Shown one piece after another: positions 1 to 11,211 of a stretch of 64,000 nucleotides of DNA. Position 1 is the stretch's first letter. Each line of letters starts with the position of its first letter. Made by a program: the position numbers and the translations under genes. Origin of the DNA: Cladobotryum mycophilum (Eukaryota > Ascomycota > Sordariomycetes > Hypocreales > Hypocreaceae). The DNA lies in contig JAVFKD010000004.1 of NCBI GenBank assembly GCA_036429605.1, forward strand, positions 3,410,001 through 3,474,000, given 5' to 3'. Under the pieces are notes generated by a model, which searched no databases, was not told the DNA's origin, and saw nothing but the letters and a program-made list of their open reading frames with translations.

Positions 1-548
1 CAATTCCCTCCAGCGCAAGGCTTTCGAACCCGTTCTCAGATGTCCATATGATCCCACCTCCCATTTCTTTACGTACTATGCCAGGGCGACGACTCAGAGG
101 TCACCAATCTCTAGGCAGTTATCGCCACTTCCAGAGCCTTAGCAGGATCCAAGAGACGGAGAATTCCCGCCCTCACTCTGATATCCCAACAGAGAGGAAG
201 AACAAATTCCGTTCCGACCCTTTTGACCTAGAGCTTGGGAACCGCCCGATCCCACCTGTCGATAGTCTGACGGCGCTTTCTAAGAATTTCGATATGAGCC
301 GCTCTAGCTCTAGATATAGCCTGGGAACTATGCCTGAGCAATCCCGCCTGGATAGCTACATATCAAGACCCATAAGCGGCATTAGCTTTAATGAGTGGGC
401 AAGATTAGGACAGGACATCAGAGTAGCCATGATGAGTAGAGATGATAGCTCTACATTGATCAGCGAGGAGTTGCGCCGGTTCGGTGAGCGAGAGATAATA
501 TACGAGGATAGTGATCTCCCTGATATTGTGGTAGGCGAGGCATTGTAA
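1..548 (+). CDS. 3' end of an unrecognised protein gene (truncated by window edge)
   Basis: An open frame runs from the left edge (first full codon at base 3) to a TAA at 546-548, giving about 181 C-terminal residues. I do not recognise the family. The segment is hydrophilic and serine/arginine rich, with no membrane span, and ends in an acidic stretch (EDSDLPDIVVGEAL). That fits a cytosolic tail or disordered C-terminus. The first ATG in the frame is at base 48, but the frame is open upstream of it, so the real start is probably outside the window. The downstream neighbour is convergent. Confidence 0.6.
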   Translation, partial: IPSSARLSNPFSDVHMIPPPISLRTMPGRRLRGHQSLGSYRHFQSLSRIQETENSRPHSDIPTERKNKFRSDPFDLELGNRPIPPVDSLTALSKNFDMSRSSSRYSLGTMPEQSRLDSYISRPISGISFNEWARLGQDIRVAMMSRDDSSTLISEELRRFGEREIIYEDSDLPDIVVGEAL

Positions 549-1764
549 CTGCTATGAATGGATTGTGTTTATACGAGTCGAAGGTTTATTAGCCAAGCTA
601 TATTGTTATGTGGTCTTGAATTTCTTAACTATCTAGGTTGTGTATTAAACCATTGACTCTCCTAAAGCTTAGAAATAAAATATAACATCCACTCTACAGC
701 GTTAGCATTACATTCTCAATAAAATATCATCTCGTTTGACTGCTATATAGGGTAAGTCACGAACTACCTTGGTTTTGACGCGCGAACCTAAAAGTGGAAG
801 GGAGTCTTTTCCTGACGCACATCACGTCCCGATAAAATCTTTGACTATTAACTACAACATTCATCCCACGAATTGACTTTTTAAAATACTGGGACCCGTC
901 ACACCCTCCGGTCGACTATATATGTACGATGACCTCATGAATATGTTTTCATTGGAGGATCGGATCTCAATTCAAGGTATTACACACATTCCGTTCGATG
1001 GCGATCTCGTAGCGTCACATCTCGAACACGAAAAAGACACGAGCCGCGACGCGTATAGCTCGGCCCAAGAGAAAAAAACGCGTTAGCCGATCACTCTGAG
1101 CGCAAGGAGAACAAAATATTCGAGTATTCATAATTTTTTTTGGAAGCATTGTACGGACTTAGGACATGAGGGACGCCTTCAAAAAGAACAAATGTGGAGA
1201 GACATGGATAGAGAAGACAATCATTACAATTGAGTTGCCGTACTATCAAAATCAGCCGGCCGCCTTGGCGACTAGACAAAGTCATCCAGCCATCAATCCG
1301 TTCATCCATCCAAACCAGGCACAAAAAAAGAAGAACCGATGCCTACACTCCGAAAAATAAAACAAAATAAAACAACTCCTAGCTCCCAAATTATCCTTCC
1401 CGTGTGAGAGGATACAGTATCTTGAACAACGTCTTGCCTAACCCCTTTTTAACATTTTAGTGAGCACTGAAGCCCCACGGGTTGAGGTTGGGAGTGATGC
1501 GTAACAACGTAGTGTTGCCAAATAGGCAGGTAAATTCAAACAGAATAGAAAGTTCTGGTTCGAGTCAACAGAACAGTAGGGGGAAAATAGTGACAAAGGT
1601 GATGAAAATACGAAAAAAGGGCATACTAAAATAATAGAGGGTGTACGCAAGCGAAAGCAAAAAATGCATTTTGTGCTGTCATGGTATCATGTACAAGAAG
1701 GGAAGGTAGAAAAAATAAAAATGGATGAAGAGATGTGGGAGAAGTCGGGAATATGAGAAGTCGA
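549..1764. other. Convergent intergenic region
   Basis: This is the 3' flank of two convergent genes. It is AT-rich and holds no convincing ORF. Two ACGCGT hexamers lie at 1049-1054 and 1078-1083. Short ORFs of 64-77 codons on both strands overlap one another and look like noise. Confidence 0.6.
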
Positions 1765-2942
1765 TTAAGCAAGTGGTTCGTCGAATGTAAGTCGCCTCCT
1801 CGCTACACTGAGTGGTGTGCGAGAAACTGATAACGGGCCTGGTGTTTTCCACACTTTTTGTGCAGGACTGGGGGTGATGTTGACGAAGTCGGTAAAGTTA
1901 AATCCTTGATCTGGCGTATTTGGGAAGAGGTTTCCGCCGCCCGGTGTGGTCATCATGGACGAAGGCAGATCCATTTTGCTACTCTTAGGGGGTGGCGTAG
2001 ACGGACGCTCCATCCGACCTCTGTTCGCTTTGACCGCTGGCGATGGCGAGGCTGCCAAGTAGAGAAGCAAATCTGCGCCCTCTTCACCAGGCTTGCCTCC
2101 ATTCCCCCCGCAGCATTTTCTTTGTTCCTCTTTCCGGGGAGAGTACGAGTCTGCATCGGCGGCGTGCGAGGGGGAGACGACCGCAAGTTGGTCGCCACAA
2201 ATGAATGCGCTGGAAGGAGATCATCGTCATCGTCGGAAGGGGCGGCAAAGTTGTGCAAGATGAAATCGCTGGCTATCCGCCGTTGCTGAAAGAAAGACAC
2301 ATCAGGTCCGGCCGACGTTGTGAAATGCTGCTGTCTTCGGGTCTTGGCGGGAGACGATTGTGCAAGCTGATGCCCATCTTTCCACACATGTTGGGCAGCA
2401 AAAGACTTGTGTGCAGTCGGCGACCCACGATAGCGCTTGGTTGGACTCGAACATTCGTTATCAAAGGAGGCAAAGTAGGTTCGCTTGCGGTGCCCAGAAC
2501 TACCGTTGCTAGAGCCGATGGCATCAGAGAACAAAGGCGCTTTGAGCGGAGAGCTCATTAGGGTTTTTGTGGGATAGGGCAAGTCGGAAGCACTGGATGA
2601 CGAGTCGGATAGGATATCGCCGTCGTAGAGGCGCTTTCTCTTCATTTCCTCTTCCACTTTGGGTTCTATGATATCAAGGGTGAGATCTTCCCAGCCATGC
2701 TTTGTCTTGAACTGGGCGAGTGCAAGCCGGTTTTGTAGTCGACGGGCGATCTAATTTGCGGCATTTCGTAAGTATCATACTCTTGTAAGTGTAGATGAAC
2801 ATTGTCCGTACTCATCATCAAGACTGTGGAAGTAGGAGTTGGGGCCTGGAGGAGGGGGTTCAAGACTTACCTTGCTGACTTCTGCACGCTTCAGAATGCA
2901 GTCGGCTACATCCTCCGGCTGCTTTTTCCACGGCGACGACAT
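1765..2942 (-). CDS. Whi5/Nrm1-type G1/S transcription co-repressor (frame broken once)
   Basis: Exons are 2871-2942 and 1765-2750, with an intron at 2751-2870 (GTAAGT donor, ATTAG acceptor). The ATG at 2942 (MSSPWKKQPEDV) is the first true ATG of the frame. Directly after the intron, residues 25-45 read IARRLQNRLALAQFKTKHGW. This matches the GTB/Whi5 motif by which Nrm1 and Whi5 bind SBF/MBF at G1/S promoters. A KEN degron (KRNKEN), many SP/TP sites and a conserved-looking tail (DLLLYLAASPSPA, FVNITPSPAQ, LSVARRRLTF) follow. The frame breaks at a run of six C at 2104-2109 (G on the coding strand). One added base joins KENAAGG to the tail and gives about 352 residues. An intron cannot explain the break: the only nearby GT/AG pair reads straight into a stop. 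Family assignment is good; Nrm1 versus Whi5 is open. Confidence 0.78.
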
Positions 2943-5900
2943 GACTGCGTTTTTTGAGGGGTTTAAAAAGCTTCCGTTTGGTTCTCTGGCCGTCAAAGGC
3001 CTTAATTGCTTGTAGTTGTATGGCTAATCTCTTGCGGCGACGATGCAGTGTCCGTTTTCAAGGTATAAAAGGGAAGAGTCGTCGAGGAGAAACAGGAGAA
3101 CAAAGGGTTGTGCGGGTTTGATTGAGTAAGAGTGTGTGCAGCGGAGTGAAACGGACGCCCGGGCAGCGGCAGGGAGGATGGATGGGGGTAACGTCTGGGG
3201 CAAAGCGGCGGCTATGGAGCCCAGGCCAACCAGAACCAGTGCGCTGGCAGGCAGGGCAGAGGAGAGGGAGGCACTAACTCGTAGGCACAGTGGGTGGTGT
3301 ACTTGTATGTACCAGCTTGTTAGATTTGGCAGCCAACCCCAGGGCGAGAAATCATCAACAAGCCAATCGCTGGCTGAACTTTTTGGGGTTTTAAAAACTG
3401 TAGACCAGACGACGGTACTACTCCTAGACTACGATTAGTGGCTTATACTACGCCATGATGCAAATGATTCCAATGAAGATGCACTCCGTCGTCAAAAAAC
3501 TGTTGATCTCAAACGTTTTTTCTTCATCTTTTTTTCTTCACTCTTTGTTCAAATGCGCAGGTAAGCCGTTGCCCCCGTACTGGATATGGTGGAGTACCTA
3601 TAAGCATGAAGGGTTTTTCTCACCCTTCTCGTTCCCCCTTCTGAAAGGTCTTGGTTCCTGCCAGGGTTGGGGGGCTACAAATTGATCTCATTCCTCCACT
3701 GAAAATCCTGCCCGGATTCATGGATATCTATTGGGTCCCGGCCTGAAGGTAAGGTACACCTAACCTACTCCGTAACAGATCCAGCGCTGAGCACTGACGC
3801 TGACGCCCTAGACTGAACCCTGGCAACCCGGCCAATGCCTGGGACGTAATACTTCCAGGTCGAGCAAGGGAGAAGGAAAGGAAAGGATAAGCTGTTCCAC
3901 ATCTCTGTCTTATCAAGTAACGACAGACCAGACCATCTTGGTTAAAAGTGACCGATTTGAATCACCCCTGGCTTAGCTACATTTGTAGATCGACTTTGGC
4001 TGGCTGAGAGGCCGCGCAGATGTAGCATGATGCCTTGCTGCCAACCGGTACGCTTTGCTGGCTTTTCTTAGCTCTGCTAGAGTTACACCAATCGTCAGCG
4101 ACCGATCCGAGAAACATGCTTGCATTGTAGCCTGATCTTGGAATTTTATAGGATGCATGATGCCGGTGTTGATTTTTGTGCTTCAAATCCCAATACAGTA
4201 GGTAGTATGGATGACAAACACTTGTATGCGAAAGAGATCAAAACATCCATACGATAGACACATCGAAAAAGAAACTAGGTTAGGAATTATGAGAAATAAT
4301 AGGCACGAATCTATTTGCCATGTTTTAGCGTTCTGGTGTTTATTTCTCTATCCCCCTTGACTTCCCACACCAGACATGTAGAGGTCTTTGGTTAAATGCC
4401 CTTGACATAAAGGGGTTGAATGTACATCGAACTCTGGTAAGATTACCACGGTGGTTTGCATGCAAAAGAGGGCGGAAAGCAAGGAGTCTCGCCGTTCATT
4501 AGAGTTCTGGGCCAGTCAAGACTGTTCTTAGGTTGTTGTTTCTATAGCCTGGTATGGTATCTCTTGTCATCTAGTATGCGGGATGGTCTTAGAGTCATTC
4601 GTCTGTATTTCTTTTCTGCACCGTAATACCGGACCGTCTTGAATTTCGCGGTCATTATGCCTGCCTTCGACTCATCTCATTCTGTCGTCAGTTCTTGTCA
4701 TGGTCATGGGAGGGGTAATCTGAGAAGGGGGCAAATCGCAAAAGTTGTCATCGATTGAGTAGCAACTATTATTGTGCGAGGCACCATGAATATTGTGGAT
4801 GATGGAATAGTAGCTCTCTTATCGATCATTATGTTCGATTGATGAAATCCAGGGATGTTTGATTTCACGAATACCATTATTCGCATGGAGGATGCTGCTG
4901 TTCTGATGGTTGACCAAGAGGTACGGAGTACAAGTAAAAATATAAGAATAAATGCTGCTTTTGGCGCCAGCCCAGTATCTGCGTGCTCTTTATTTAGCGC
5001 TTTCAGTGATCGGTAGGCGGGAATAAACAACAACTCGTGTGTGTCGCATGCGTCTTGAGATTGAAAGCGGTTGGTGGCACTCCAATGTGGCTGACGATTG
5101 ACTGATGGGCATTGGACACGAATGAAACGTTTCAAACCCGAACAACTTGTGAAGCTCCGTTGAAATGCGCCTATTCGGGATACCAAGCCCATAGCATGTT
5201 CAGCATCAACAAATATCCCAAGGTATCTCATGATGGAATACAACATCTGCAAACACCCAACAGCTGAGGGTAGTACGAGAAATGACATTGAGCCTTTAAA
5301 TGCTATTAATATGACCTACTACCCAATGTTTAGCCCCTATCTGGTGTCTTCTAACCTGTTGAGTGTAGATATTCCGTATAATCTTTTCATAAAGTGTCAG
5401 ACCTTTGCGGCTGTACGGAGTATAGTTTGATCATAAGCATCCTCATCACAATTAAAGGAGAACAAACAAGGAACGTGTATGCAATTTACATCATCTGCAT
5501 GGTATAAATCGCCGATCGTCTCTGACGAACCGCCCTTGGAAGTTGTAGCACCAATGAGCCAATGAGCCATTGAGCCAAAGATAGCTCTGGATGATCATGG
5601 ATGGCTCACTTTGTTTGCTTGGGGGTTCCACTGACCCGTTGGGGTCCATTCAGATTCCAGAACTGGCAAACAGTGGTACTGGTTGATGTGGCTAGAGCAT
5701 CCTCTAATACGTTAGTAGGCGCCTTGCTTGGCAGCCAGTTGCCCCTAGCCGAGCCGTTTGGCCCTGGGTCTATTCATGGATCCATTTCTTTCTTTTTGGC
5801 CTTCTAAATTTGGCTGCTACTATCGTAATAATGTCTTGTCGTGGCATGAATTGGTACATATTTACAAGTACATAGTCTACGTGCCACATGCGAACCAGCG

Positions 5901-6977
5901 GTGATGCATGCAGAGGGTTCATTATTTTCTTCCATTTCGTTTAGGTGAACGATTGAATCCGAACACATTCAAAGTCAATTGTACTACTAAACATGTCAGA
6001 TAGATTACACATACACACACTGACACACAAGAAAAAGATGTGCCTTGAATTGAAACGTTCTGCCCCGCAGCCTTGCTGGGTTAAAATCGTCAACAGTTAA
6101 CGCCAATCTATTTGTCTGCGACGTCATTGACCTTGCTGCAAGTATTCCCCCGGCCATTTGGCCGATGCCTGCTTTGGCTACCTACCTACAAGTATTATTA
6201 TACCTGCCTTACCGACCACTCAAGTAGTAGTAGTCCTACCTACCTTACCTACCAGGTAGTAGCAGCAGCAGCAGCGGTAGTAGCAGGGAAGAAATAGGAC
6301 GACGACGCACGCATTGCAGACATAGCACCTGGTAAAAGTTGGAGCTTGGATCGCTTTTCTCACCTCACCTTACCTTGCCCTAGGTATTTGCCTATCCGGT
6401 CTTGCTCTTCCAACTCTTCTTCTTTCTTTCACCAACCTCAATTGGGCCGCCGATGTGCATGCCCTTTCCCTCTTTCGAGCTTCCACTGCAACCCAACTGC
6501 ATACTAACTACTCAATCCCCAAACCAAAGGATCTAGAAGGCGGAGAGGCTTTGGAAAGGCAGAGAGGTAGCTACACCTGCCATCCACTCGCTTGTTCCTA
6601 CATCTGTTCCCGATTGGAGCTGCTACATTCTTGCTTCCTGTTTCTTTTCATAACTTGTTCACGCCTCATACGCTCTTCAACCATTTCCCTCTTCATTCTC
6701 TCTGTCTGATACCCTCGGCTGCTGGCAAAACTCTATTCCCACCGTCGTTAAAGCCTTGTGGTTGCTCCGTCCTTTTTCTCTCGCTTCTGCGCCGTTGCAA
6801 CGTCAGCATCAGCACCACCAGCGCGTCAGCCACAGCCACAGTCGAGAATCGCAACGACGACCTACTACTACATCACGACCACCACTCCTACTGGTACACG
6901 GGGAAAATCGAGATTCACTGACTGCTGAGGCAGTCTGCTGATCCATGATTAACGAATCTTTCTAGTGCCAACCTCTT

Positions 6978-7010
<33 letters not shown>

Positions 7011-7167
7011 TTTTTTTTTACGGCCCGCAAACGGCTTTCTTCTGCGGATCGATTTTCACTCGTTCCATCAAATCCAACGCTTGTCGCAGGAAGCAGGCAA
7101 CTCGCGCTGTCACTCTAGCGACAGTCCACTCTTTCGTAATATATGCCAACCTCATAATTCGTCAACG
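2943..7167. other. Gene-poor region and leader of the downstream metallopeptidase
   Basis: This 4.2 kb stretch separates divergent genes. The longest ORF is 194 codons on the minus strand (4704-5288, true ATG). It has no recognisable domain, no clear splice partners and atypical composition, so I do not call it. Near 5551-5575 there is a short imperfect tandem of the unit AATGAGCC. From about 6170 the DNA becomes pyrimidine-rich, with TACCTACC repeats at 6176-6253 and a CT/T tract at 6979-7019. That is typical of a fungal promoter and 5' leader on the plus strand. Confidence 0.55.
6979..7019 (+). repeat. CT dinucleotide repeat followed by T18
   Basis: About eleven CT units (6979-7001) run directly into eighteen T (7002-7019). 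The tract ends 148 bases before the metallopeptidase ATG. CT-rich tracts just upstream of start sites are common in filamentous fungal promoters, so it may mark the core promoter or early leader. It is also a likely site of length variation and polymerase slippage. Confidence 0.85.
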
Positions 7168-9732
7168 ATGCCTCCCAGCTTTCTTAATTTCAAGGAACTG
7201 CGACGTCGATCAAGAGGGAGCTTTCGCACCGACAACTCAACGGATACCTCCAGCGATGGCACTGTGAGCCAAGATACTGCACCATCTAGCGGCTCTCTTA
7301 CTCCTCCGTCCGCTGCCCACCGTTCCGACCCTTCGCTGCATCTTCAAGTTAAAGATGCCAATGCTCCACACCCGCCCCCTCAGCAACCACAAAATCGGCC
7401 TATACTGGCCCCTGGCGTGAATACAAGCAGATACAGCGTTTCGGGCATGTCGGGTCTTGGTTCTCCCTCACCTAATGGAAGGAAGACTCTCCTCGTTTCG
7501 CAATATGCTCCACGTGTGCACAATGTCTCGGACAATGCATGGGTAAGTTGTCTTGTCTTGTTTTCCGTTGTCATTATCTCCACCATTGTACTACAACCAA
7601 CCACCTGCGCGGCGACATACCAAATTAACCTGCTGATGATGAAGCTCAAGGTGATATGCTAACTTAGACCAGGTATATCAAAAAGTTATTCTCGTGCATG
7701 GTACTATTGGCGAGGCGGACCAACATCATCTTGACGGCACTATTGTTGTTAGCAGGCTCGATGACAATTTCCCTCCGATCAGCTGGCCAGTATGCGACTC
7801 TCACTTCAAGGCTCTTGTTTACCTACAACCTGGTCCCAACAAGATCAGGCTCGAATTTTCTAGTCCTAAGCTTGCCAACAGCACTAGCTCGAACCCTATA
7901 CATGCCTCCTATCTTACTTTGCACATGATGCCCTCGCTCAACTCACCACCATTGCAGCTGGCTATCCTCGTGGGGAAAGATTCACCTGCAACTTTCGATG
8001 CTCCTCCGGCTAGAGTAGAAAGAGAAGGCAACGGTCTCGAGACGGCCGTGAAGAAATTTCGCATGGCGGCGTATCTATGGCAAGCCTTCACAGCTGAGCA
8101 GATGTGGAGGCATAAACTTGGTCGACGAACGTTCCGATTCGAAGAGGAGTGGACGACAGGGACCGCTAATTACCGGGATAGAGAGTCAGGGACAATGCGG
8201 TCAGAAGCAAAAGTTCACATCATCCGATCCGACAAGACCATTGCAGAGTTACAGGACCTCAACAAGGCGCAACAGTATGATAAAGCTACTGATAAAAATG
8301 CACTTTTCGGCATTACGGCTGATGCTGTGAGAAAGCATTTTAACCTGCTCCCCGGTCAGAAGCAGTACGTGGCGGTTTTATTATTGGATGCTCACTGGGA
8401 TAAAGATGCCAAGACTATCAGAGGCCATGCTGCTCTAGGAGGTGGCGTGGGGGAATTGCAATTGGGCATCTTCGGTTCGCATTGCCTTCAGAGCTATCCT
8501 GGCTGCTTTGAGGAGGTAGTGCCGGCATTTACAGACTGCACTCCAACGGATACCAGCTTTGTTGCCAATGACTGTAACGACGCGGGAAGCTCCTGGGAGG
8601 CAGCAAACATTGGCATTGGTGCCCACATGCATGAAGTCGGTCATCTGTTTGGGTGTCCACATCAAGAAAGCGGGATTATGCTACGCGATTATGTTGTCCT
8701 CAACCGGAGCTTTGTCATCCGAGAAGCATATTCTACACGAACGAAATCTAAAGGTGGCCTTGCCTTACAGAGCGATGAATGCGGGTGGCATCGTCTAGAT
8801 TGCCTCCGTTTCCGGGCTCATCCTGCATTCGGGCTACCAAACGATCCCCAAGTACACCCTGATGATAGCGTTCAGGCATTTGCTATTGATGGTGGTAACG
8901 TTTTGGCATCAGCAGCAACAGGCATTTCGTTTGTGGAAATTTTTGGTGAAGACGATGACGTCTGCCATTCGTGGATTGAATATACTCCAGATAATAACCC
9001 TGTGCAAAGACAGGTGACGCTAACGGAGCAAGATTTACGAGCGAGGTTGCCCGATAACAAGAGAAAGGGCCGTGTGAGGGTATCAATCAAATCTCACGGG
9101 GAGGCTCGCTAGAAATTGATGACTTCAAGTCATTCGCATCGAAGGATGCATCGGTAAAACTACCCGGCGGAAAGCTGGCGTTTCGAAGCCGAACCTTGGG
9201 ACAGTCAAAGATGGAAGGAAGTGCACCCCAAGAGATCGTCTTCACTAGTGTTGTGAAGTATGATAGGGTTCTATCGCGAGTGGTCGTCTATCATGGCTCA
9301 GCTGTAGATGGTCTTGAGTTTATTTATGACGATAACTCATCTCAGCTGTTTGGAAAGAAGGGTGGCAAAGAGGGTGGTGATGGCTTTGATTTTGGTGAGT
9401 TTAATGTGTCAATATCGGAAAGACCAAAGCACCGGCATACTGACGAGCCCTTTTAAGATGTTCGACGAGGTGAGTACCTGAGCGGGTTTGTTGTAAGAGC
9501 CGGTTATTGGATCGACGGTGTGCAACTCTTGACTAGCTTGGGACGGAGGTCACCCATGTTTGGAAATGCACATGGTGGATCTTCGTAAGTTAAGCAAGGC
9601 CCTGAGATTTTATGATGGTGACTAATGATAAACAGGCACACCTTGATACCCCCGAGAGGATATTCTATTTGCGGTGTATCGGGAACTTGTGGCGGTTGGC
9701 TCGACGGATTCTCAGTTTTGATCAAACATTAA
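7168..9732 (+). CDS. Zincin metallopeptidase with C-terminal jacalin-like domain
   Basis: Exons are 7168-7542, 7673 to 9394 (with a break near 9109), 9458-9584 and 9636-9732. Residues 1-125 are a serine/proline-rich leader. The catalytic domain carries HEVGHLFGCPH (8629-8661), the extended zinc motif HExxHxxGxxH, in a protein resembling the fungal YIL108W-type putative peptidases. The last third (GEYLSGFVVRAGYWIDGVQ, then GGWLDGFSVL) looks like a jacalin-type beta-prism lectin fold, an arrangement known in fungal members. The frame from the peptidase hits a TAG at 9110-9112, while the next frame continues at once with LEIDDFKSF. Either one base is missing there (773 residues), or a 56-nt intron at 9077-9132 (GTGAGG...CAAG) is removed (754 residues). 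Both keep frame. No signal peptide is seen. Substrate unknown. Confidence 0.82.
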
Positions 9733-11211
9733 AAGCGTCTTCGTCACTTGAATGAGAAGACTTGGAACATATTAATGGAAAACACGTTGTCTAGGCTTCA
9801 TGCCTCTGACATGATGCAGCTTGGACAAGTATGCTAATGAGTTGGGTGGCATTTTCATAAAACATTTATTCAACCTAGCATCAGCGGGGCTGGGATTTTT
9901 TTGTTGGCACTGGGTATCAGGCATATGGCCAACAAGGCAACTTTGGAGGGAGTCAAGGCTCATCATTAGTCAGATTCATGGATCTGGCGTTGGGTTGAGT
10001 TTTAGACATGATTGGCATTGGGCTGCCGGTACATACGAGATGATGATGAACCGGTGCACACTTGTGTTATATCGACGGTTGCGTCAATAAAGGAGAGGTG
10101 GATGTGGGTAATGAACCCATCATGAGGATGGATCCCTGCCAAACTTCTGGGATCAATAATATTAGAGGAATTATACCTTCAAAATACCATAATCGGATGA
10201 ATTTTTGCTGATGGAGATTTAAGATTTGCATGTCTGTGTGCAGATGTTCACATGAATGTGATCTACATGAGTATGATGTTAGTACTCAAAGGTACATTAC
10301 GACGACAAGACCAAGGCAGTGATGTAATCATGTGAATGGACAAAGTTGCGGACGCCCCGAGGCTTTTGTTTGCCTGCCTTAAGCAAAGGGGCACGAGGTC
10401 GGGTAAGTAACAGGTGCAACTTTTTTTTAGTGTTCCAAGGCCGGTTTAGCGATGGTGCTACTTGTGCCAAGGCATCATGCATACCTGATTGTATCGTCGT
10501 GAGGTGAGAGTTTGGGTTATTATTTCTCGTCTGATAATGGAAAATGTTGAACAAGTACTAGGTAGTTGGGGATAAGGGAGTACTACCGCTACCTTAGTAA
10601 TGAAGACACAGTTTTGGATCACACTACCGACTATACCCTTACTCTCTTCTTTATGTATGACGATATAATGCAGACCTAGCAAGAGATGCTCCCTCAGCTG
10701 AGTGAAGCCCATTGCTGGTGTGCGGTGTCACGTGAACGCCAAAGGTGCGTTGCATGCCGGCATTCTGGGAGGCAAGGAGGGTCTACTGGTCTAAACTCCC
10801 TGTAGGACTTGCCTGTGCAAGCCTTGGAAGCAGCTCAACTGGGCAAATGACGGCATCCCCACCACCCACCCACTCACTACTACCTACCTACCTGTACTAA
10901 CCCACCCACCACTCACATTTACACTCACGTTCAACTGGCGTCGCAAAACGACCGTTTCTCCTTCACCAGCACCGCCACCACACCAACCACTGCAACCGGC
11001 GCAGGCACGAGCACGGTTCATTGACGCACATAAACTGAGGCGCCTGACTGATTCTCTTCTTCCCCTTACAAACAAGTTGTTGCACTCCTCCGTACCCAGA
11101 CAGACCAAGCTACCGCACATCTGCCCTTGACTTGCTTGGACAACGCCCTTTGCCACAACATTTTCTCACATCCATTTACACTACGAACCCGTTTCCGAAC
11201 GCTATATCATC
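9733..11211. other. Intergenic region and promoter of phosphatidylserine synthase
   Basis: No convincing ORF is present. An E-box CACGTG lies at 10729-10734 and a sequence resembling the yeast inositol element (CATGTGAATG) at 10329-10338. From 10850 the sequence is C/A-rich, with TACCTACCTACC at about 10883-10894, consistent with a fungal promoter and leader. Confidence 0.5.

Noticed and set aside
1858..2561. Plus-strand ORFs of 118-143 codons across the NRM1-type gene
   Set aside because: Antisense shadows of the minus-strand coding exon, which carries the GTB motif and conserved tail.
3900..3970. Possible tRNA-like B-box near 3955
   Set aside because: GATTTGAATCACC only loosely resembles a B-box; no A-box or cloverleaf could be drawn around it.
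4704..5288. 194-codon ORF with a true ATG on the minus strand
   Set aside because: No recognisable domain, signal peptide or splice partner, and it sits in gene-poor DNA; composition looks random. Could only be rescued by transcript or homology evidence.
9196..9456. Separate 86-codon ORF after the zincin
   Set aside because: It is the start of the jacalin-like domain of the same gene, reached by a frame correction or a short intron; it also lacks a true ATG at its 5' end.
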